Shown: positions 1 through 12,200 of the stretch, one piece after another | How the letters are laid out: every line of letters starts with the position of its first letter | How positions within the stretch are numbered: position 1 is the stretch's first letter | Notes under the pieces: model-generated | What the model was told of the DNA's origin: nothing | The model's database searches: none | Seen by the model: the letters and a program-made list of their open reading frames with translations, nothing else | Program-made: the position numbers and the translations under genes | Assembly (NCBI GenBank): GCA_023014335.1 | Contig: JAECYW010000028.1 | Span: 496,001-560,000 of the forward strand | From: Galerina marginata | Taxonomy: Eukaryota > Basidiomycota > Agaricomycetes > Agaricales > Galerinaceae | Direction: 5' to 3' | Length of the DNA stretch: 64,000 nucleotides

Positions 1-949
1 AAACCAGAAGGTGCAGCTCTGCAGGCACTGTTAATGGAGGAAGGAGAGGTGGGCAGTATTGGCCATCGACTTGCCGCTTCACCTGCATTTAGTAGGCGAG
101 CTGCATTAGCCACATCGACGTGTCGAGGATGTAGCGGCTGCGTAGTAGTGACTTAGTATCATCGCATCAGCGTCATAGGCGGTGGTGGAGGCGCCAGCTG
201 TGTTGACGCAGGTGGAGGTGGAGGCGGGGCACATCAATCACGTCGATGTCGCCCCCGAGGTGGAATGGTTGCTTCGGCCATGTCAACCATATCCATGGGA
301 GTCGATGACGCGGACTTGTGCATTAGGGATGTTGACGCAGGTGGAGCTGGCGGCGGCGTCCCGCATCGACGATGTGGGCGGGTGGACGCAGAAGTGAGTA
401 GTAGGTTCAAGTTGGACTGAGTTTCTGCACCAAAATGTGGGAACGGTGGTCTTGTCGCATGCTGGTACCCTCCACACCTATCCGCTGGGTTCCTCGCTGA
501 TCGGGTTCCCTGGCGCAGTCGTCGTGCGACGGATCTTGAGAGAAATTGGCCAAAAGCCGAATGTCAGGTGTTCTAGTTGGAAAGTTGCGATCGTCACCTG
601 GAAACTGAAGAAAATTATATCATAGTCAGCAGTCATCGACAGGTCGAGATGGACCTTGATTCGAGAATGGCCAGAGTGATTGCGAGTTCCCATGCAAACT
701 AAATAGATAATCAAATCAGTTCGACCAGTTTGCAACAAAAGAAACTTGCCTCTGTTCAAAATAATTACCTGGGCTGCGGATGTACTAGATGATCATCAAC
801 GAGCCCTAAAATGTGGGACGCTGCTTTGCCTTCGGCCCGCTGGGCCGGGGCTTATTTAATTTTTGCGGCCTGTTTTGGTCTGGTTCTTCTTCAACTCCAC
901 TGCCACGTATACGCCTAGCTTATCTCTTCTTTCCGAGCCATCAGCCACG
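1..949. other. No recognisable gene; short degenerate GC-rich repeat near left end
   Basis: I see no gene I can support here. Around 200-400 a plus-strand open stretch contains two related segments, each starting with a GTTGACGCAGGTGGAG core at about 201 and 330 and encoding LTQVEVEAG and LTQVELAAA. They look like a diverged tandem duplication, not a conserved domain. The right end could hold missing N-terminal exons of the decayed transporter that follows, but I could not align any. Confidence 0.4.
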
Positions 950-3603
950 CCGTATTGGAACCTTATCGAAATTTGTTCGATGAATCAAAAAGCCAACTCT
1001 CTTCACCGAACGAGGTCGCACAGGAGCTTGAAGCTTTTCCAGATCAAAGGTCGGATGCAGGCTGTTATTTTTCTAAAGAAAAGGAGTGTTCCACTGCTAT
1101 ATCTATCAATACAACTTAACGCAGATCGCTTCCATTATTCTCGAGATGGTATGTCTTTCCCTTCCCTTGTCCTTCTTTCTTCCATTCACCCTTCCTTTTT
1201 CCATCACAGCTGGACCAGATTATTAACTTTGAGGAAGAACGCCCCGAATGCCGGCTCTGGACACCTTTCTAAAGGTTCAGGTGGAACTCGTCGGCAGTCC
1301 CTGAGTCGGGCGAGGACTGTGATGAAGGAGACGATGACCCTGGTTTGTCCCCTCAATTGATTCAACGTAGACGATTCTAGTTGTTCACTATCTCAGGTGT
1401 TATCCAAGGAATTAACCGGGAGAGGCCCTCATCGTCGGACTCCTCGTCAGTTCACAATGAGGCCGAGGATCCTTCGGTTTCCTCGAAAATACTGGACCAG
1501 CGTCCGTTTGACTCTGCTACTGACTTTGGACTTCCGCGACGACGGGATCCAGACGCCCTGCCGCCGCGGAACATCTTTGAGTCATTCTTGCGCGGTTTAC
1601 ACTACTTCTTGGTCGGTCTTGTTTCGGGAAACGCCATATTCGGCATGAGAGCTGAGCTTTTGACAGTCATACTTTCCATTCCCAGTTTGCTCAAGAGCAC
1701 TGCTAAATTTGCGTATGGTAAGCAAGCATTTCTATTGGTAAATAGAATTGCTGTTCAATATTGAATTTTTGGTATCTAGTAAACCAGTTCGTTGGGGCGA
1801 TGTAAGTTCTTTCCGTTATATCTCTAATTTTCTCGTCCTGACGGAAATTCGCACAGATTCATGGGCCAATCAACGCTAGGACATTCTCCCGGCGACACTG
1901 CTTTTGGACTTCCGGCTAGGATCGTCAGTACGTTTTTCGGTGCTATCATGGACATGTTTATGTGGTAAGGCTCCTGTCCGTTGACTCGTCTCTTTGAACC
2001 AACATATTTTGCCACAGGTACATATCTTGCGGCTCTAGTCGAGGGAATGCATACAGCCTCGCAGTCGTGTGTGCTATTTGTTACCCTTTTTTTTTCGCGA
2101 GATTATACTGGCCCATCGCGCCAATGCGCAATATCATCCTTTTCGTCACATCTATACTTGTATGTTCCCCCTTTTTCAGTCGGTCACCTTGCTTCCTCTT
2201 GGTTAATCCTATGGCCAATAAAGGTTATCGGCTATTCCTACCAAGATATTCACCTGAAACTGTCTGGAAATATTGGATTCGGCTGGTCAGTGGCCTGGGT
2301 ACGTTTCCTGCGTGCTTATTGCTTCAGCAATTTCTTATACCGTTTGCAGAAACGCTTTGTACTTGTAACCTGTGGAGTTGCGGCTGCGTTGTAAGCTCCA
2401 TATAACTTTTTGCGTACTCGTCTGACAGGCCATTCTAGAATCGTTTCCCTCTTTCCACCGTCCACGATCATTCGCCGCTATTAACGCAACTTGCTGGCGA
2501 CGACGTCCTCTGAAATCGGGAATATATACGGCGCCATTTTGCTGTTTGCCGACACCAAGCATACACCCGAAATTCAGGAGATCAACTCAAGTTTGTTGGC
2601 TGTGCTGAATAAATTGGCGAAGGCGACTATGCTGAGGACGAACGTTGTTTATGAGGTCAGTTGGCTTCGTCCTATTTACTGTGCACATAAACTGACTTCC
2701 AGCTCCTTTACAGTTTTCGTTGAAGGGCCGGTGGCCTGCTGATAGATATCAAAAGGTTGTCGACTTGCAGATGTCCGTTCGCTTTGTGTCTTTTATCTGA
2801 CCAGTTAATTTCTATTTTGTCCCAGTGGCCTTACGTTCTCGCTTTCGCACCTAATCGGTGCTCGAACACCTTGAGCCCTTACGCTCACGTGCCTTCCTGA
2901 TGCGTACGAGGTTCATGGACCCAGGCTTCCATGACGTCCTCGCAGTGATATGTAAGGTAAGGGTCTTAATCTTGTATTTAACGTCGTTCTAACGAAACCT
3001 TTAAAGCGATGATATCATTCTCGCTAAGACAGGAAGCCCATTGCCTCAGATTACGTCATGCCCCGTTTCATCCCCAATTACCACGGCCTATACGTTAGAC
3101 ATAATTATAAGGACTCGGAGGAAGATTATTGCTGAGAACGCTATCCATTGACACCGTGATGAAGAATATATCTGGGTTGTGATTTAATTTCTACTGTTTT
3201 CTTCCGTCTTCTTCCTCTATTCTTATTCTTCTATCTGTGACGGGCCTGCGCATCATGGGCTGATTGCATCATCCTTCGTCTAGGATGTTCTTCCGTCGGC
3301 ATCTCAACAGCCTTTAGTTTCATCACCCGTTTTGACCACCTAATGTTGGCGGTGAAGGTGGTCGTTGGTGAACAATATCGCATACACGGCGTCGGGGCTG
3401 TGGTGCGATACCCAATGCCCCCAGGATATACGGGCTCCTCGGGGGCAAATTTGTTGGCGCCAGGTAGTCATGGCAAACTGGGTGGTAGAGGTGGGGTTGA
3501 CATGGGCTCGAGAACCAACACGGTCCATTTCGATCCGGCTGGGCATGGGTATAATTGGGAGACTACTCAAATTATGAGCTTCTTCGAGTCGGAAAAGGCG
3601 TGA
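950..3603 (+). pseudogene. Decayed ArAE_2/DUF2421 (ER transporter 6TM-type, FUSC-like) membrane protein
   Basis: Exon-like blocks in order resemble the fungal aromatic-acid-exporter-like family (ArAE_2_N plus ArAE_2, also called DUF2421 or Bre4-like): LEPYRNLFDE near 960, LDQIINFEEERPECRLW near 1210, a membrane block FLRGLHYFLVGLVSGNAIFG near 1590-1650, further helices to 2400, then RNLLATTSSEIG, LLAVLNKLAKATMLRTNVVY, KGRWPADRYQKVVDLQ near 2730, SVLEHLEP and AFLMRTRFMDPGFHDVLAV near 2860-2950, TGSPLPQIT near 3030, and a C-terminus LMLAVKVVVGEQYRIHGVG near 3345. Reading frame shifts or stops break it near 1270, 2850 and 3060-3300, and the N-terminal six-helix part is not found. Intact relatives are about 1000 residues, so I call it a pseudogene. 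Family assignment comes from recalled sequence patterns; the breaks are seen directly. Assembly error at several sites is a less likely alternative. Confidence 0.8.
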
Positions 3604-4559
3604 AGGAGAAGTAAAACGACGAGCAGTTGGTAAGTTAAGATTGCAAGATATCTAGGTTGTTTTTTTATTTTGCGGAAACATAGTTAGAAATTATAGGTTT
3701 ACTTGTCTACATACTCGATATGCCCCTCTCGACTGAGTTGTCCTCATGGTCACCGAGCTGGCCATTCCACTAAATTTTCACTTCGTCAAAGTTGACGCAG
3801 CTGCAAACTAGTGACGATGACATGCATATGTATAATTATAACCACGTGGCACCTCATCTACCTAAAGGGTGGGAATATTTTATGTAATTCGGTCAACTCG
3901 GTCAAAATCGGTCCTTAATCGAAAATCATCCGCTTTTGGAAAGGGAACTTTTAAGTATTTCACTGCTGCAGCACACAGCTCAACTTTGACGGCACTGGCC
4001 ATGCTCTCCCTTGAGATGTGAGATTGTTTAAAACCAGGCAAATGCCGGCGACCCACTGGCACTATCTAAGACGACTAAAGTACGACGCGACAGGCTTCAA
4101 GCTGGTTTTCACACCATCCGAATCCGATTCCGCCTGGTAAATGTGGACGCAGCTGAAGAATGTAAGCCTGAGGTACGTTTGAGTCCCTCCACATTTTCAT
4201 TTTTCTATCTCAGTTGAAAAGGATCTGGTTCAGTGCACGCCAATGAACTCCGTGAAGGAAACTGAGGAGAGGAAAATACAGCTTGGTGAGGCTACCGCTG
4301 AGAGTGGTTTGCATTATTAATCAAATTCTCGTTTGCTCGAGCTATCTCCCTCATCAGAAGGTTATGACATCTGCTCAAGCGGAAGACTTCCCCGCTGGCC
4401 CATGGCAGACATTTAATTTTCTCAATTCTGAACGTAGCATGCTTTCTGTAACGTTGAAGATACTACCATTAAAGGCCCCAGCTCGCCATCTGCCTGTCGA
4501 AAATGGCACGTACGCGCTCAATCTTATGACTTGGTGAAATATTAATTCAGCTGTCGTAG

Positions 4560-5150
4560 ATGTTCTGGTCGTACCACCCTCACCAAATTTCGCATTCTCC
4601 TGCTTCCGAATTCAGGTTTATAGCATCTAACAATATCACCAACTTGAATGGAACGGCCAGATGCTCCGTCCGCACCACTATCTCCAAGGCTACTTTCTGT
4701 GGCAGGATCAAGAAAAAGTACCCATTAACGCTGAAATTTTATCTTGACTCTGCGTTTCAGTTTATGTTTTGCTATAAAACCCCCCATATCTGCCAATCGG
4801 AACACTACCAATGCCTCGCTCAGTCTCTTCCTAGAACTCTGATTTTCTATGCTCCCAAGATGAAATACCACATGGCAACGTCAACCACTTTCTGGCACTC
4901 TGGGAATTATCGCTCGTCTCGCGTTCGTTTCCATCAGCATATTTATTATCATTGTTTGGGAGCTACAAGTCCGGTCACCGTTGGAATTGGCCACGCTGAA
5001 TATCACCTGTTACATTTACTGGGATGTACGAAACTCGAGAAGGGCATATCGCAACCGCGTTATTTCAGTCGGCTTTCTCTCTATCCCAAAAGTGCCCGTT
5101 TCCATATAACACTTTTATTGCCAATTGATCTTGATGAACGTTCTTCCTAG
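4560..5150 (+). CDS. Unidentified 196-aa open reading frame, doubtful
   Basis: A single open frame of 196 codons starts with ATG at 4560 and stops after ERSS. It is rich in His, Tyr, Ser and Leu and shows no transmembrane run, signal peptide or known motif. Neighbouring open stretches on the same strand have exon-like lengths, but no consistent intron phases connect them. Codon choice does not look strongly biased. It could be a chance open frame, or an exon of a decayed gene. I do not recognise a family and give no function. Confidence 0.2.
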   Translation: MFWSYHPHQISHSPASEFRFIASNNITNLNGTARCSVRTTISKATFCGRIKKKYPLTLKFYLDSAFQFMFCYKTPHICQSEHYQCLAQSLPRTLIFYAPKMKYHMATSTTFWHSGNYRSSRVRFHQHIYYHCLGATSPVTVGIGHAEYHLLHLLGCTKLEKGISQPRYFSRLSLYPKSARFHITLLLPIDLDERSS

Positions 5151-6652
5151 GTGAAACATAATAGTGCCTTCCAGAGGCCACCAATACTTGCATTATTCGT
5201 CGATATCAGCAAATCTCGATGTTACAACTCCCCATGTCAGTATATTCCTATCCCCAAGGTCACCATGCTATATTTGCATTAGTCGTTCATCGCAGGATGG
5301 AGGACTCGGTACGCACAGATAAGGGTTCCAATTAAGTACGATGCGCACCCAGTCATTACATGATTGCGAACCGGGATTACCGGCGTGACCGAGGTCTCTG
5401 AGCTTATTCGGAGCTGAATTAGTAACGGAAGAAGATGGGCTTTTGGAGGTGATATTTGTTGCCTTATGTCGGCTTTCCCCTTTCCAATTCTTTCTGCTGA
5501 CTTAAATTCGATCTTTTGTGGAGCCCTCGCTGCCTTCCTCTGTGGATCCGTTCTGTGATTCCGATGAAGATCCCGCGCGTTTGCCTGGCTGTGGAACTCT
5601 CAACGCCTTCTCCGAAAGGGCTAGGTAACAGATATGCCAAAACGCTCGTTCATCAAACGAGTTTTTACGCTCAAGAGCTAGCTTTTCCACGTCATGCTCC
5701 GACGCGTGAAACGCCATATGCAAAATAGGCTCAGTGACGAAGTGCGTTTATTTTTCAATTAGTCGCTGTTAAACTTACGATTTTCGTAGATGGACATCGA
5801 TATTTACGTCGATTTAACTGCCAGGCAGCGTTTTTTTATGCTGTCCTTTGGCTAACGTCTCGGTGGCTGGTCTCCACGAAAAGGCTGCTGATATCGGAGA
5901 TGCGGGTTGGGCCCTGTTCGTTGATAATCTCGTTATGCAACTCCGAAAGGTGACTTCCTTTGCGATCGCTATGCATTTGCTTATTTACTAGACCCACAGG
6001 TTTGTAACTACCCGAGCTTTTCGAAAGAGGGGACATCGATATTGTTGCGCCCCTCTCGTTTTGCAATTTCGGAAGACCTGGACCACTGATGCGAGAAGGG
6101 GATTTCATATGGTCTGGCTGTACTGGTATTCAACGCGTAGGCCAATTAAATGTTCGATACTGCAACTTCTCTATCAGGGCGGGGGTGATCCCAGTGTCAT
6201 CCTAGTCGACGTCGGAGTGGGAGAACGATGACCACCTGGCCGGCAAGAGATGGATGACTCGAAATTTTAAGCCTGCAGCAATGAAGCCTGTAGGAATTCA
6301 ATGTCTGACCATACACTTGCGATATCGGTTAGGAAGCTAGCACCCTATGCTTCAGATACCTCTCCGCCGTCTCTGGGTGCGTGACAACCACAAATCGCCA
6401 TACGAGACACGACGACCACCCACGACCGCCCGTGACCCAGCGTATGCGCTGTGCACATCGCCGTCAATCACACTGCTCCTGCCCGAATACAGGCACCGCC
6501 GCCACCACCCCTCTTTTGAAAAGCATGACCGCCAGTGTCGTTTCACAATACGAATTAGCGCCACCGACCCTTTGGTGGTACAACATCATCTCCTCGCATG
6601 TCGAGGTGCTGGCATTGCGGCCGATGGTATGTGCGTCTTCCCTGTAGTCTAT

Positions 6653-6721
6653 TAATTGCGAGGGTAGTCTATTGGTCAGGGAAACAGTGTAGGAGGAGCT
6701 GGTGCTAGCGTTGAGTAAGCA
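6653..6721 (+). repeat. 69-bp dispersed repeat, copy 1
   Basis: This 69-bp block (core GTAGGAGGAGCTGGTGCTAG) recurs at 22,252-22,320 in inverted orientation with a single T/C mismatch. Similarity stops abruptly at both ends. Neither copy sits in a recognised gene. It may be a fragment of an interspersed element. Confidence 0.85.
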
Positions 6722-6975
6722 AAGCAAACTGTAGTTCAACCCGGTATCAATCCATCACTACTTTTTTCCTTCATTGGAACGCTGGGAGGTCCTAAAGTTG
6801 ACACTGTAAGCTAACTATACTCCGAAGCACATTTGTTAGCCCTCTACAGCTTCTAGCATTATCACCCGCTTCGCGATTCAACACGCTGCATACATGTAAA
6901 TTCGGATCGCCCTTTCGAATTACAGGACCCGATTCACGACTTAATATGCTGTATTATCAGCTATGTATGTGCAAA

Positions 6976-7782
6976 TCAGTTAGGAAATAAGCCATCGAAG
7001 TAGTCTACATTGAAGCCTTCATGAGAAACCTCCCTTGGTTGACTGAGTTCATTCTCCACAACCTTTCTAATTCCCTGCACAAGTGATTTGAAGTCGTAAG
7101 AAGGAATTGGTGCTTTGCATATGGTGTGTCCGCAGGATTGATCTGGACAGTGGTACACGAAAAATGAGGGGGTGATCTTTCCATGTTTCCTTAGTCGGCG
7201 AATAAGAGCGGACCGTTGTCGACCTGTAACAGGTAGAGGCATAAATCTTTCAGCCTTTATCTTCTTTTTCTTCGCAAATTCGGCTAATCGGTCGGTTAGC
7301 TCCTGCTCGAAGGATTTTCGAAGACATCTCGCGCAGTATGTGTGGCCGCAAGTCATTCTATCACAGAACATTTTTTGTTAGGGTAGAGAGCTCGTTGACG
7401 AGACCAACTTACGTAAACGGCGCCTCCAGAAAGGAAGAGCAACCTTCACAGGTGCCGTGCAATTCTATGGCTCTCGAAAGCTATAGAAAGATGAAATGAG
7501 AGAAGTGTTTACAGGAAGGTGCATTCAGTTAACCTGGTTCCACCGGTCTTGCACAATATGCAAAGTCTCAAACTCCTTTTCAAAGGTAAGTCGGGAATTC
7601 GAAGTCGAAGTCGCCACTGACTGTAATAAAAACGTCAGTCTTCCCAAAGGCGTGATGAATAGGAAATCATCTACTTTTTGACAAGCGCTCCAGTGCTCTA
7701 CATTGCCTGATTGCTTAGGAGTTCCGTCGAGCCTAGGTAATAGAGGATTCGGAGGCAAAATCTTTTCAGTGCCCGTTGACAT
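6976..7782 (-). CDS. RING-finger protein (paralogue 1 of a divergent pair)
   Basis: Three exons, 7782-7534, 7480-7413 and 7357-6976, join in frame to 232 codons. The start is ATG at 7782 (MSTGTEKILPP). The zinc-binding region begins with CEGCSSF in exon 2 and continues with MTCGHTYCARCL in exon 3, giving C-x2-C and C-x-H-x2-C-x2-C spacing. After a roughly 55-residue Lys/Arg-rich insert come YHCPDQSC and ICKAPIPS, which align with YSCPFC and IRNAPIPS of the divergent neighbour at 8329. The RING-like fold with a long insert before the last Cys pair suggests an E3 ubiquitin ligase or a DNA/protein-binding RING protein. The substrate is unknown. A leucine-rich segment precedes the finger. The two genes lie head to head 546 bp apart and may share a promoter region. 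The RING call is from visible Cys/His spacing; enzymatic activity is inference. Confidence 0.75.
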
Positions 7783-8328
7783 GTGAGGAGGGTGAATAGG
7801 GGAAATTTAGATTGGGGGAAACCTGATAATTATATATATAAACGAAGGGATGAGTTGAAGAAATTACATAGTGGCATTTCATGACGATTTATACTCAAAG
7901 AAGTGAAATAAAGACCCCATTTTGAGTTCATGCGCATACCAATTCCCTGATGCATGATGTCCGCTTACTAAAGACCCACGTCCCTAATTGGCCCCAAAAC
8001 TTTGAGTTGCTCTCGTCGCATCCAACCTTAACGTAGCCAGCAAATTGCGCTCAAGAGATCCATTCTCGTCAATTTCTCACTTTGGAATCAGGCCTAGGCG
8101 CAGTACTAGTGACACGAATCCAGAACTTCAACGTCTTTATTTTCTCCAAATCGGATTTGGTCAAAGCTTTCTTTGTCTTATGGACTTGCCACTTGCCTTG
8201 AAAGACGAGTTCAATGTCGCACTGGGACTCTGTCGCGCTTCTACTCTCTTCCACTTTTCATGGAACCCCCCCAGCACTGGACCTAGGACTTCGTTTGCAC
8301 ACTTTCCCGTGCCTCAGCCTCAGCTTCT
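7783..8328. promoter_or_regulatory. Intergenic region between divergent RING-finger paralogues
   Basis: A 546-bp gap separates the start codons of two oppositely transcribed RING-finger genes, so it probably carries both promoters. A TATATATATA run lies near 7832, about 50 bp upstream of the minus-strand start. No other element stands out. Confidence 0.4.
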
Positions 8329-9297
8329 ATGGCATCCAGGAAGGAAACGAGAACGCCTAACGGAAACGGGATTATTCATACATACAGCAGAAGGTCCAAA
8401 CTCAAACGTCACCGACACACGCAGGTGCAGTGCACGGTGGCGTCCGCGTCGATAGACAGCGATATCAAGTGCGATCCTAATCCAGATAGGTTGGATGCTG
8501 AAGAAAGCCATCAATTTGCGAACACCGATTCGCCTTACTTCGATGGGCAAGCGACTGGGCCTATTTCCGATAGTGTCAGGCTATCGATTCCGCACACTGT
8601 CACATTATTGACTCATAGTTTTCTTCTTCAGATATCAAATGTCGTGGTAGAGGTACCAGTCAAGCTGAATGGGATTGCTCCCCTCGACGAAATCTCAAGA
8701 TTGCAAAGTAAAATCAAAGAGGTGAGTGGCATAACTACTCTTTCTAAGCTCGGATTACCGACCCTTACAATGTTTATATCCTCAGGTGACAGTTATCTTC
8801 ATGGAAGAGGCACTCTGTAAGATTTGTTTCGGGGTCATGGAAACACCTTTCACGTAAGATTTTAGGCTCTGGTGGCATCATTCTCTTTCTAATATTCACG
8901 CAGAGCTCAGTGCGGGCATTCTTTCCATGGAGTTTGCCTTCATCAATATTTCAGGACACTATTCACCACTAAGCTGAACGAATTTTCGACGATACATAAC
9001 AACGGTATTCAAATTAGGGTCCCGACCTCTGCAAAGATGCGTTCGCAGCTTATCACCCGTTTGAAAAAGCATTTCGATCCCCGTGAATTCCTCTCCTATT
9101 CGTGCCCTTTCTGTCGAACGGCTATACGGAATGCCCCGATCCCGTCGATCGGGCTCAAGACACTCATTCGGAGCTTAATGATTGCACTAGGCAATGAGAT
9201 CGCTGATGAGTTCAAACAGCCTTTAAATTTTGGTAGAGCGGCTTCGAGATCAGTTTTTTTCCAAAACCTATTCCACCTTGATTACTGTAGAAATTAG
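8329..9297 (+). CDS. RING-finger protein (paralogue 2 of a divergent pair)
   Basis: Three exons, 8329-8721, 8786-8853 and 8904-9297, give an in-frame 284-residue protein. The start MASRKETRTPNG opens a basic, Ser/Arg-rich N-terminus of about 40 residues. A short helix follows (LDEISRLQSKIKE), then the finger: LCKICFGVMETPFT, with the C-x2-C pair, spliced to QCGHSFHGVCL, a roughly 60-residue insert, and SCPFCRTAIRNAPIPS, with the last C-x2-C. This is a C3HC4-like RING with an unusually long loop. The tail LKTLIRSLMIALGNEI matches the position of LVQGIRKVVENEL in the minus-strand paralogue. The role is probably in ubiquitin transfer, substrate unknown. An additional intron was considered near 8573, but it would break the frame. 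Alternative starts downstream cannot be excluded. Confidence 0.75.
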
Positions 9298-12200
9298 GAC
9301 AGTGTCTCTATTCCGTATGAATTGGACGACCTAAGAGGTCTAGCATTTTAAGTGGTTGACTGTCTGTGGCTGCTTTACTTTCTTTTCCAATATGCACTGA
9401 CCACCCAGGAAAGCGAATTGTTGAGAGAATGGGGTATTTCCGCACAGTAGCGGGCGTTCCAGCCTAGCCATGGCCATATAGTCTCCGTCCATGGATATAA
9501 TTCACGAGCGCATCACCTCGCAGATCTATCGTCAGCCTTGCTTCCCACTGACGAACTCTTCCAACAAGTGTGGTGACCCCGGCGGCGGAGGTGGCGAATC
9601 ACTGATACCTGGGCTGAGTGATTGGCGACTTATGTTGGCTGGGCGATTCAGAACCGAGTCGTGTTTACCGATTCCATTTAGAACCTTGAGGGCTGGGGTA
9701 ATCCAGAAGAACAGAAGTAGTAAAATAAGTCAATTTAATGTTGAGAGTGAAATGGAAGGAGATCCAACAGAACGTTGCGGTTCCCAGTCGGTATCTAATC
9801 ATTATTTAATATTGCTACTATTTATATCGGGTGACAGGCTGGTCCCGACGCCGTCCCGGAACCCGGTCCGGGGAGCTCGCCTGAATCTCGCTGTCAGGAC
9901 AACCTATAAGTCAGGCCTAGTCAGGACCAAAATCGGTCTTCAGGCTGTACTTCCTTCCTTGTTTCCCCCGCCCTTCTCGCCTTGCCGCTCCACTGTTTGC
10001 GTGCCCTTCGCCACTCGATTCTTCATGGCGAACCACATGCTCCACACGGTACACCAATCTCGGGATCAGCCTCGGTCTTCCTGGACTCTGCTTTAACACA
10101 GGTGAATAGGGCTTTATTTTTTTCATATTTGTATCTATCTTGACGTGGTTTATATATCCGAGGTTCTCACTTCTTGATCGTCGAACCGCGATGTTCGCAT
10201 ATCTGGTCTTTCGAAACGCGTCCACGTCTGTAGGCTTAACAGTGGACCGGATGATCATTATTGGACCAATCCCTAACGCACTGTGCACCCCAAAGTACGC
10301 TGCCACAATTGCTTCTGATATTTTTGGAAGGTATCTGATCCTATTGCCAATGTTTATAGGCGTTATCGACCATCTCTCCCATGAAGTCTTCACAAAATAT
10401 CGTAAGTCATCTGTTACATTTTTCTTCTTCGTTTTGTACGAGGTTCCTGTACCCTCGTTTCGGACTCAAACATAATGCAATTCGATCCGCTGAACCTCTC
10501 CACAGGTTTTGTCCTTCGTTTGACCTAGCCCTGTTGGACGATTTGCGACTTGGAAGGTGTTGGCGTTTGGTATGTTTCATTGTTCCTTCATCGCCTCGCT
10601 ATTGGTCACTTAGCGACGTAGGCGTGCCCAATAGCTTCTCGACGTCAACAACTATCTCCCACCTCACTCTAGCGCTCAGAGAATAGACCTCTTCCCTGTC
10701 TTCCCGACAACGGGATCAAATTGCCGTCGAGACCGTGTACTCGAAGTTACCGCCCCCACCTTATCGTGACGACGTTGCCTTTATTGCGTCAGCTACCGCC
10801 ATGATTCAGTCTGGGTGTTATAACTATTGAGCAGCTCCATCACCAGGAGCAGGCTCAAGCTCTCTGAAACGACTGCCTCTTCCCATAAGGTATGCTTTTA
10901 GCTCTCTCTACTTCAGAGTACGCATATTCAATACCGCTTTTAGCTCCGTCAGCTCGCGTTAACATCCGCTAATGTTGTCCTTCGCTACTAAGATATGTTG
11001 TACCTGGGAGTCGAGGCTCCAGCGCTGTTGCCTGAGCTGACTGACCACGGGGGTTGGTTTTCCAGCCTAGCCCTCCTGAATCCTCCCATAATGCTTCTTC
11101 CGGGGCGCGGCCTGTCGGGTGCTCACTGCAACTGGTACCTATGGCGTTGTAAAACGGTTGGCATCACACTGCTTACTGCGTGCCAGTTCAAACTCTTGGG
11201 TAACGATGGCGACATCTTTTCGTGGCCCTATTGAGGGCCTCGGGACGACGTTTGTGCTGAGAGGAGGGATACGAGAGGATGCTGTCTGACCTCCCTCCTT
11301 TCATCTCCTCCGATGGACTTACCTTCCTGTTATTTATCACCAATTCGTCCGTAGTACGTAATACGCATTATCTCTACTCGTAAAGCCACTTCGTTGATTT
11401 AATTACCATTGTAGAACTTTTTCTTGAATCGTTGGTCTAACTTAAGCCTCGGAAGTGACCGTCTTGAATCAGCTCTAGTAACTGGAAGGTCAACGGTTCC
11501 TAAGCCGGCTTCTCAATATGAGAAGACCCAGAGGGCCCAAGGTCGTGCCCCACATTGCTTTTAACATCTCGGAAATCTGGCTGACGTGTTTTCAGGCCCG
11601 TCAAGCAAAGTTCATTGAGATTTGACAGCGGCGACGGTACGTCGTTTTTATACCTCCTTTTCTCCCCCGTTTCCTCTTCTCGACCCTAACTTTACTCGAG
11701 TTCAGAATATTGTCGGTTCGGCGTGAAATATTATTGACCAGTCGGACCTTTGGTGTGTATTCATTTTTATTATTATAAGTGCCACCCTTTATAATTTCTA
11801 AATGGTCCTAGGCCTAGGGTCTGTGACTCTGTGCTGTGTTCCATCTATTGGACGCCGTCTGCCTCGGCTCTGAATTTGAAATCTATTCTTTTCGAATTTT
11901 TTACTACTTTGCCTTTGTGCATCCTACTGTCTACGCCGTGCCATTAATTTTGGCGGCAGGCGAGATCTCGGTTTTTGAGCTGCCGTTCTCAGTACGGGTG
12001 CCGTCAGTTTTTCTTTGAAGCTACAAGGTACGCTGCTAACATCCGTTCTGACCTCTCGGAAGCAGTGCCGTCGTAAAGGGTAAATTTACGGCCTTCTTTT
12101 CCCTTCCTCCATGTCTTGTTCGTTGTACTTCTTTTCTACGCACTATTTTACTCGGTGCTGCGTGTTGACTGCTTGTATTTGTAGATCGTTGCCTGTGAAT

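Larger units (their letters stand above)
3604..6975. other. No confidently recognised gene; one unidentified 196-codon open frame
   Basis: The longest open frame is plus strand 4560-5150 (196 codons, Met start, Cys/His/Tyr-rich, no signal peptide or family motif that I recognise). Short open stretches at 4085-4315 and 4380-4535 could be exons of the same locus, but no splice chain kept a frame. The stretch 5850-6110 carries an open run with WALFVDNLVMQLRK that I also cannot place. This is probably decayed coding DNA plus intergenic sequence. The right end contains one copy of a 69-bp dispersed repeat (listed separately). Confidence 0.3.

Noticed and set aside
6347..6739. Overlapping plus and minus open frames of about 90-100 codons
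   Set aside because: Four frames overlap, none has a motif or splice context; the 69-bp repeat lies inside the minus-strand one, which argues against coding.
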